From Stictocephala bisonia (Eukaryota; Arthropoda; Insecta; Hemiptera; Membracidae), in contig JAQJVL010000178.1 in the NCBI GenBank assembly GCA_035578905.1, positions 754,501 to 818,500 of the forward strand: a stretch of DNA of 64,000 nt, given 5' to 3'. How positions within the stretch are numbered: the first letter of the stretch is position 1; every line of letters starts with the position of its first letter. The position numbers and the translations under genes are program-made. Below, in pieces: positions 57,350 to 64,000 of this stretch. The notes beneath the pieces were generated by a model. It saw only the letters and a program-made list of their open reading frames with translations, did no database searches and was not told the origin of the DNA.

Positions 57350-57650
57350 TACCCAGGTTGATCACTGGGGATTGCTCAAGTTGATTGAGGGGGCTACCCA
57401 AGATGATCACGGGGGTGCTACCTAAGTTGATGACAGGATGCTACCCAAGTTGATCACAGGAGCTATGCAAGTTGATCATGGGGAGTTACCCCAGGTCATC
57501 ATATGGAGCTGTCCAAGATAATGTCAGATGGTTACTTTATTTGATCACAAGGGGCCGCCCAAGTTGATCACGGGAGCTATTTAATATGATCACGGGCGGT
57601 TACCTAAGTTGATGACGGGATGTTACTGAAGTTAATCACACAGGTCAGCA
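57350..57650. repeat. Degenerate ~25-30 bp repeat with TGATCA/TGATGA core, about 11 units
   Basis: Units such as CTACCCAAGTTGATCACGGG recur with variation (CCTAAGTTGATGACAGGATG, GCAAGTTGATCATGGGGAG). Most keep AAGTTGATCAC followed by a G-run. It begins right where the Ulp1-like frame would continue upstream, in tmod intron 6. Confidence 0.9.
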
Positions 57651-58408
57651 TTTTCTTATCCGTCATTTTGAAATTTTTTAAAGGTGAAAAATCATATTTT
57701 AAAGCAGTTTTGTTGAGTGGTCAATGTAAATAGTGTGCAAAGCTTTAAGTTTCCAGCTTCTTATAATCATGTTTAAATGGGAGAATATACTAAAAAATTA
57801 CATGTTTTTGACTAAAAACACAACTGAACTGACTTTTATGAGGAAACTGTTTTATATACAGCATAGAAGTATAGAACCTCTCTTGAAGGAAACTTTATTG
57901 TATACTTAAAAACATCATTTGGTGTGTTCTAAACAAAAAATTGCAACTGCAGCAAAACAAGATCATCAACTATGCATGAAATATTTAAGATGCGAAACTT
58001 AAACACTTGTTTCGAGGGTTGCGTTGTGAGGCTTAGGCTGAATGCTTCCACGTAGTTGTAATTTTATCTATTAAAAACATCATTTTTGTCTGATTTTCAA
58101 GGCAGATGATACATACAGTCGGACAAAGTAAGGCTGGATAATCAAGGGTATAATGTACATTTGAATTGGATCTTGAAAAAAGTCAATAAATTTTCAACAG
58201 TCAAGAATTAATATTTTTAGTGTTTTTGACATTTATACTAGGAATAGACAGTGTACGCGTGTCATACCAATATAATTAGTCCTAATAAGTTATGTTATTT
58301 AAATTATCTATAGTGTACCAGCAGGACATGATAAAAATTAAAGCAGGGTGTGGTAACTATAAATTCTGAATTGACAACTAAAATGGTTTGGTTTAATTGA
58401 TATTTCAG
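57651..58408. other. tmod intron 6, 3' part, nothing recognised
   Basis: AT-rich intronic sequence with no supported feature. Confidence 0.5.
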
Positions 58409-58505
58409 TGTTGAAACCAACTTCATTAGTCCAAATGTAATTGTTCGGTTGGTCAAGTCTTTGCTGAAACAACAGTCTGTGGAAGAATTCAGAGCATCGA
58501 ATCAG
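58409..58505 (+). CDS. tmod: Tropomodulin exon 7 (leucine-rich repeats)
   Basis: Acceptor TGATATTTCAG|T and donor CAG|GTAAGT. The first base completes codon 294 (Asn), then residues 295-326: VETNFISPNVIVRLVKSLLK, QQSVEEFRASNQ. The join reads ...LRVVN-VETNFISP, the hallmark repeat of tropomodulins, which confirms the phase-2 junction. Ends in phase 0. Confidence 0.97.
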
Positions 58506-58807
58506 GTAAGTTGAATTTCCATTCTAACACACTCACTGATACAAGTGTTTCCTACAGTCAAGGCTCTTAAACGGTTCAAATTTAGACTGTAAGTAGATAT
58601 AATGCCATCAACCACATATACATTCAACCCTAGATCGTGAGGAACAACATAATTTATATGGTTCACAAAATCCCTTCTAAAAGCGAGAAACGGCATAATT
58701 TATGCTGTTGCATTAAATCAATAAAACACATGTTTATCATCAAGCAATCACAACAAAGTTGGTACCAATCGATGCAGAATGTTCTGTTCTATACAATTCA
58801 GATTTTT

Positions 58808-58911
58808 AATATTTTTTCATACGATTTTATAAATGTAGGAAATAAATATTTTTTTATAATATTTTTTTTTTTAATATTTTTTCATACGATTTTATAAATG
58901 TAGGAAATAAA
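58808..58911. repeat. Short tandem duplication, 65-bp period
   Basis: AATATTTTTTCATACGATTT with the following TATAAATGTAGGAAATAAA occurs at 58808 and again at 58873, separated by a T-run. Confidence 0.85.
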
Positions 58912-59551
58912 ACTAGAACGTGCAACTGGAAACTCCCGCTCAATTCCCGCCTGGCGGAGGCCTGGAGGAAGTAAAATTGCCAATGTTTGTCATATCACTG
59001 AAGAATAACCAGAAGACGGAATAAGGCATACCTAATGTCAGTCTGTAGAGAATGAAATACTTTATCCAACAAAACAAATTTCATTCTCTTAGCTGCATTG
59101 GGTATTTTACAAAGAATGTTTTTGTATACCCTTGTTTACATGATCTCCCAAAAGAGAGGTACGTCATAATTTATGCTGTTGATAAAAGTTTAGCTAATAA
59201 TTTATTTATTGAGATTTAAACTAAAAAAAAATTAGCTAGATAGACAGAGAGCTGACAAGTTGATCGGTGCCGCTTTGAGCTAATTTCGTGTTGTAGGTTG
59301 GCAATGGTCACGTGACAAGTTTTCACTTTACTGGAAGAAGTAGAGCCCGTCAACACCACAGTAGACATTATCATTTTTACTTGTTGCACGTCTGATTTTC
59401 TTTGTGAGTGTTTTATTCGCTGTTAGTGTAATAAATTACCATTTGAATGAATTAAATTATATGTTGTGTTTAGTGTAGTCAAAGTACAACGTGTTATAGT
59501 GGTTTTTAGTCTCTAAAATAATCAGAAATAGTGAAATTGATACTTATGTAG
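58912..59551. other. tmod intron 7 DNA, nothing recognised
   Basis: A GC-balanced patch at 58915-58980 and another at 59250-59350 have no frame or splice support. Confidence 0.4.
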
Positions 59552-60240
59552 GTACTAGCCTATATATTATTTTTTATCCGATTACAAAACAACTTGTGTA
59601 CGGATAGGGTATTAGTGTAGCCTAATTATAATAGTAAAAAATAAAAAAATAGTATGTATTATTTCTGTACAATCTAAATAGATTGTTTATTTTATTTACG
59701 TATGTTATTATATAGCACAAAAACCTTATTTATGGCTCTAATGTAATACATTTTTATACTTATATTCATAAATATGTGTTCTATTATGTGTTTCTGTTAT
59801 AAAAATTCCCAAAAATTATTTTATATTTTTATAATGTTTACAGTATGCACTATTTTTCAAGTGTCGTTTGATGGCCGTGTATATATTTACGTATGTACTA
59901 GCCTAAACATTTATTTTTTTCCGATTTCAGCAAACAACATGTGCATGGATGTGTAGCCTACTTATAATAATCTTAGAAAAAAATAATATGTATTATTTCT
60001 GTACAATCTAAATAGGTTGTTTATTTTATTTACGTGAAAACTATATGACATAGTATGTTATTATATAGTACGAACATCTTATTTATTGCTCTACTGTAAT
60101 AAGTTTTATATATTTCTATTCAGAAATATGTGTTCTATCAAGTGTTACTGTTCTAAAAATTTCAAAAAATTACTTTATATTTTTATAATATTTACAATAT
60201 GTACTATTTTTATAGTGTCGTTTACACAATTAGCGCACAC
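59552..60240. repeat. Diverged tandem duplication, ~345-355 bp period
   Basis: The two copies start at GTACTAGCCTA (59552 and 59895). They share GTATGTATTATTTCTGTACA plus ATCTAAATAG(A/G)TTGTTTATT, TATGTTATTATATAG, and AATATGTGTTCTAT (59774 versus 60128), ending near GTGTCGTTT. Divergence and indels show that it is old. Short plus-strand frames inside are AT-driven. Confidence 0.85.
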
Positions 60241-61577
60241 TGACTTATGGTGTTATAAGTTTTATACTTTTTTGGAATATTTTCATATATTTTACATTTT
60301 ATTGTAGCTAATAGATTGTACTAATACAAACATGTAGCAAAAAATTATACATACCCCTTATTTTTACATTTTTATGTAATTTTTCACTGAAAATTTTCGT
60401 TTACGTGGTAAAATTTTTCCCAATAATATAAAAATTTGTGTATGGGTACAAAATGACTATTGTTCCTAAACAACCTTTTCTTGTCTATTCAATGATGATT
60501 TTTTTTTTTAATTTTTACATGCACAATTTGACTACCTACAGTGATCATACTGTATCTTTGCACATTTTTCATTTTTGCGTTTTATGTAAACAAACACTTC
60601 CAAAAAAAAACCTAGTAGTTTATGTAAAATGTAACAACATATTACTATAGTGTACTAAATAATAAACAATTTGGCTATCTTGGAATTATTTACAAACATT
60701 TTTTATTGCTCCTAAGGAGGGTCATAAGTCATAATTTATGTACAAAATTTTAAAATGTTTTTCAATCTTTTCATGACAGTAATTATTTACTAATCCTTTT
60801 TGTGAGTGTTGATGGTAGTATGTAAAAGTACAGTTCTTGAGAAGAAAAACGATATGATAACATTTACATTTGGAGCATATTTAGTATTTTTTTAAATGAT
60901 TTTTACAAAAAAAAGCTTACGCAGCACTGAAAAAAAGGACCTAGCAGTTGGGAGCACACATTGGTTCACCTGATGCTCACAATCTAGGGTTAAACATTTG
61001 TAAAATTGTCACTAAGAATAGCCAGTGACTGAATCGAATTTAGCTTTACTGACTTAACTTTTAAACAGAAGATTAATAAAAGTTACTGTTCGGCCTAGAG
61101 TACCAACTATTCTGCTGACTGACAGCTTACATTGTTGAAAAATAAAACATCAAATCTCACTGGGTACGCTCTGCTCAAAAGAATATTCCATAATTTTTAT
61201 ACAATGCCGAGGGTCGATGACTTAAAAGACACTTATCAAATTCTGGAGAAATAAAAAATTATTTGTAATTATGTCAATGTTCAATACGAATTTGGGTGAG
61301 GCAAGTAGGCCCTGAGAGTAATCACTAAAAGCCTAACCTTTGTGTTTGGTCTGAACTTAGTTACGATGGCTGACCCTGTCAAAGTACCTAAGTTCAGTGG
61401 TTTCCAGCTTAGGAGTATATCCATGTTTTGAAAAAACTTCCATGGCTTTAAAATGGACCCTTTTTTTAAAAATGTATTGTTTTTAGTAGAAATAAAAAAT
61501 ATTTATATAATATTTGTTTGATAATATATAGATTATTTTTATATTTACTGTACCATATATGGTGGTGGTTTTTATAG
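60241..61577. other. Rest of tmod intron 7, nothing recognised
   Basis: AT-rich. No supported gene or element end. Confidence 0.5.
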
Positions 61578-61725
61578 AGATCATCAGTGCTTGGAAACAA
61601 GATCGAGATGGAAATAACTCATCTAATAGAGCAGAATATGTCACTATTAAGGTTGGGACTGCATCTGGAGTATAATGATGCAAGGCACAGAATTGCATCC
61701 CATCTGCAACGCAATATTGACAGGA
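61578..61725 (+). CDS. tmod: Tropomodulin exon 8 (last shared exon)
   Basis: Acceptor GTTTTTATAG|AGA and donor GGA|GTAAGT. It encodes residues 327-375 plus one base of codon 376: RSSVLGNKIEMEITHLIEQN, MSLLRLGLHLEYNDARHRIA, SHLQRNIDR. This is the final repeat and the C-terminal helix that caps the domain. It ends in phase 1 with a single A, so the next residue depends on which terminal exon is used. Two candidates with matching phase follow, at 61861 and 62615. Confidence 0.97.
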
Positions 61726-61778
61726 GTAAGTACTTAGTCTATCATTTCATCAATTATATGTTTTTGTACCATAAATTC

Positions 61779-61820
<42 letters not shown>
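61779..61820. repeat. TA microsatellite in tmod last intron
   Basis: About 20 TA units between exon 8 and the proximal terminal exon, only 40 bp before the latter's acceptor. Confidence 0.95.
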
Positions 61821-61822
<2 letters not shown>

Positions 61823-61860
61823 TAAAAATGTTTTGTTCTTTGTATTGTTTACCATTTCAG

Positions 61861-61892
61861 CTAGCAAAGTACCTAAAAAGAGCATAATATAA
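61861..61892 (+). CDS. tmod: Tropomodulin exon 9a, proximal C-terminus
   Basis: Acceptor TTTACCATTTCAG|CT behind a long pyrimidine-rich tract (TTTTGTTCTTTGTATTGTTT). CT completes codon 376 (Thr), then SKVPKKSII and TAA at 61890-61892. The protein ends ...QRNIDRTSKVPKKSII, 385 residues with the 15005 start. The intron is only 135 bp and includes the TA microsatellite. Polyadenylation candidates AATAAA lie at 62208-62213 and 62354-62359. The strong acceptor and correct phase support it; use relative to exon 9b cannot be judged from sequence. Confidence 0.75.
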
Positions 61893-62614
61893 AATAGTTA
61901 CTCTCTATTTGACAGTTCTTGTTTTAGTATAAGGACTAATATATATAAAGTAGAATAGATTTGTTTACTTAAACTTAAAGCACTACTGTTGTTTGTTTAT
62001 GCTTTTACAGCAGTGGAATACTTCATCATCTTAGTTTTAAGCCATTGATATAAGTTTTAACTATCATTGAAAATGTTTTTAAGCCTTCAGTTTTTTAAGG
62101 AATTAAGTCATTTGAAAAGTAGTAAGTAATGGATTACAATTATTATTTGTGTTTTTTAAGTCAGTTCAGTAACTTGAATGGTAGAACATTTCAACTGCAA
62201 CCATGAAAATAAATATTACTTTAAATATAGTCATAATTGTTACTTTGTTGGAGATTTCCAATTTGTAGAATTAAAAAAAACCAATGCAATGTATCAATAG
62301 TTATAAAACTTGTGTCACAATCAGGTATTACTTAGTATATTAATTAAGATTTCAATAAAAACCAGATATCTAAGAATAAGTCAAATCATATCAGTAACAA
62401 CAACGTACTTATAAACTGAGATCGATTCTCTCTGTAAAGTTGTGTGTATTCTGACAACGAATATAATTATAACCAATCGAAACATTGAAACATGACAATT
62501 TTAGCTATCAGTAGTGATATAAAATTATTAAAATTTTAAAATTCGATTTACCTAATAGAGTATTAATAGTCTTCACAATTATCATGTAAAAAACAACCTG
62601 TGTGTTATATTTAG

Positions 62615-62706
62615 CACGTTTAGTGGTTCCAGCGGCAGAGGAGAATCTTTCCACCACTGAGCTGCCTTGCTTCACGAGGTGGACTAATTTCCGCTTTCAA
62701 GTGTAA
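62615..62706 (+). CDS. tmod: Tropomodulin exon 9b, candidate distal C-terminus
   Basis: Acceptor GTGTGTTATATTTAG|CA. CA completes codon 376 as Thr, then 29 further codons (RLVVPAAEENLSTTELPCFT, RWTNFRFQV) to TAA at 62704-62706. That would give a 405-residue isoform whose last 30 residues replace the 10 of exon 9a. The segment is clearly more GC-rich than its surroundings and stays open only in this phase, as a coding exon would. The pyrimidine tract is modest. It could be a chance open stretch, but phase, composition and position just downstream of the gene agree. Confidence 0.5.
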
Positions 62707-64000
62707 AACTTCCACAACAGTGTTTAGTTGAAAAAATAACTGTAACGAAATTTACAAGTTTGTTTAAATGCTATTTATTGTTTACATTATTATTCATCGT
62801 GTTATTGCTATTAATAATTGTTGTTTGAATACCGAATAATATTTTAATTTAATCTTTCTAAGCTTGATTCATTGGTGTTAATCAAACCAACCAATGGTCA
62901 CTGCTGCTAATGACATAAAATGAGTTTGCTATTGTGCTGTCAGCACGCAGCCTACCATTTTTGCCTACCTGGTTGCCATGACATTTTTTAAATCTAATTA
63001 CCAGTGGAGGAAGACTAGTTCTCTGTCTCACTTGCACCAATCTTTGCACCTCACTTGCACAAGTACATTGAAAAGGTCATTGTCTGAGCGGCCTATATAT
63101 AGTGATATGGTTTGAGATTCCACTCTGTTAAAAATACTTTGTTTAATTTTTAGATTTTATTTATTTTGTGTGAAGAGTTATTTGATAACATTTTCCTATT
63201 TTGTTGTTTCAATCGTTGAAATTGTAATTCTTTTAATTAAGGCAAAATTTGTCAAATACAGTAGTTAAAATCTTAGTATGTATGTATGTCTTGAAGGGTT
63301 ATTGATACTGTTATGATTTAACTTACTCTTACATATCTAGTTTTTATCAAAATGTAGGACAAGATAGTAAGTAAAACCTGGGGATGACAGAAGTTTTATA
63401 TCTCTTGAAACGTTGAATAGAATTTTTAAACATTTAAAGCTTTAGAAATGTCGTCCAACAAATTAATAATCATGACAAATCCAACAACAACAACTAACTT
63501 GCAAACTACAGTTAAATATATTGATGTTACATCTGATAAACACTAGGAGGTTCCGTATGCTTTTCTCAAAAGTACAACAAAGTATTTTAAAGTTTTCATT
63601 AAAATTAGTCAAAGAACAAACAACATACATAAATATAGTCAACTCTCAATTAATTAGATAAAAACCATATTCAGATAATACATTTTATTTCAAGTAGTAA
63701 CTGTCCCTACCATCTGAGTGTGTTTTTGTCATATCATTATGAAATTAAATTAAGCGTCTTTTCTACAATTCAATGATCAAGCTTCCCGATTTGAACATCT
63801 GAATATATGTTTAATATAAACTTTCTTTAAATTTAAGTTAAAATCTGCAAATTAAGCACTTGTCTTGAACTGCAATTCTAGAGTCCACCAATCAGTCCAA
63901 GACTCACAATAGACACGCCGTTAATGAACTGTTACGCTATTGTTGAGCTGCTGATTGTAAGATTGAATTTATTTTGCCTGAAAAATGGTACTGGGAAGGT
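62707..64000. other. Downstream DNA, nothing recognised
   Basis: No further exon, repeat family or element end could be supported up to the window edge. Confidence 0.45.

Noticed and set aside
61587..61892. A single 101-codon frame joining tmod exon 8 to the TA repeat and onwards
   Set aside because: It reads through a strong GTAAGT donor and a microsatellite. The spliced model with exon 9a fits the family better.

Overview
The window is eukaryotic and reads as arthropod, most likely insect, DNA. It is AT-rich, has long introns with GT/AG boundaries and insect-style start contexts, and carries LINEs of the R1 and jockey/CR1 types, mariner, hAT, PIF/Harbinger, pogo and piggyBac elements, tRNA-derived SINEs and several satellites. 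The order cannot be fixed from this sequence; a hemipteran is possible but unproven.

One host gene dominates: tropomodulin (tmod), plus strand, from a start exon at 15005-15070 (with a possible alternative start exon at 12700-12750) to alternative last exons at 61861-61892 or 62615-62706. Ten exons can be placed to the base. They join in frame (phases 0,0,0,1,0,2,0,1) to give a 385- or 405-residue actin pointed-end capping protein with tropomyosin-binding, actin-binding and leucine-rich-repeat parts. Intron 1 alone is about 26 kb.

Layout. 1-4170: a 37-bp satellite that runs off the left edge. 4171-12690: intergenic DNA with a 223-bp direct repeat, a 13-bp minisatellite, a TA microsatellite, LINE debris (9430-10400) and a 12-copy 81-bp array (10943-11914). 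12700-15070: the 5' end of tmod. 15071-41457 (intron 1): SINEs, LINE debris, a piggyBac deletion derivative (21782-22667), a LINE interrupted by an apparently intact mariner-like element (26807-28528), a Harbinger deletion derivative (31181-31751), and an R1-clade LINE (36280-39120) split by a hAT MITE with a perfect 8-bp target duplication. 41602-46457 (intron 2): a 76-bp minisatellite and a pogo/Tigger transposase pseudogene. 46626-51402 (intron 3): a pogo-type MITE, a SINE and a 2.3-kb hAT element. Intron 4: LINE endonuclease debris and a SINE ending about 50 bp before exon 5. Intron 5: a TA-flanked MITE. Intron 6: a broken Ulp1-protease plus SGNH-hydrolase-like cassette on the minus strand, preceded by a TGATCA-rich repeat. 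Intron 7: a ~350-bp tandem duplication. 62707-64000: nothing recognised.

Most transposon borders were found by matching inverted ends and target-site duplications by eye. Family names rest on remembered motifs; no database search was possible.
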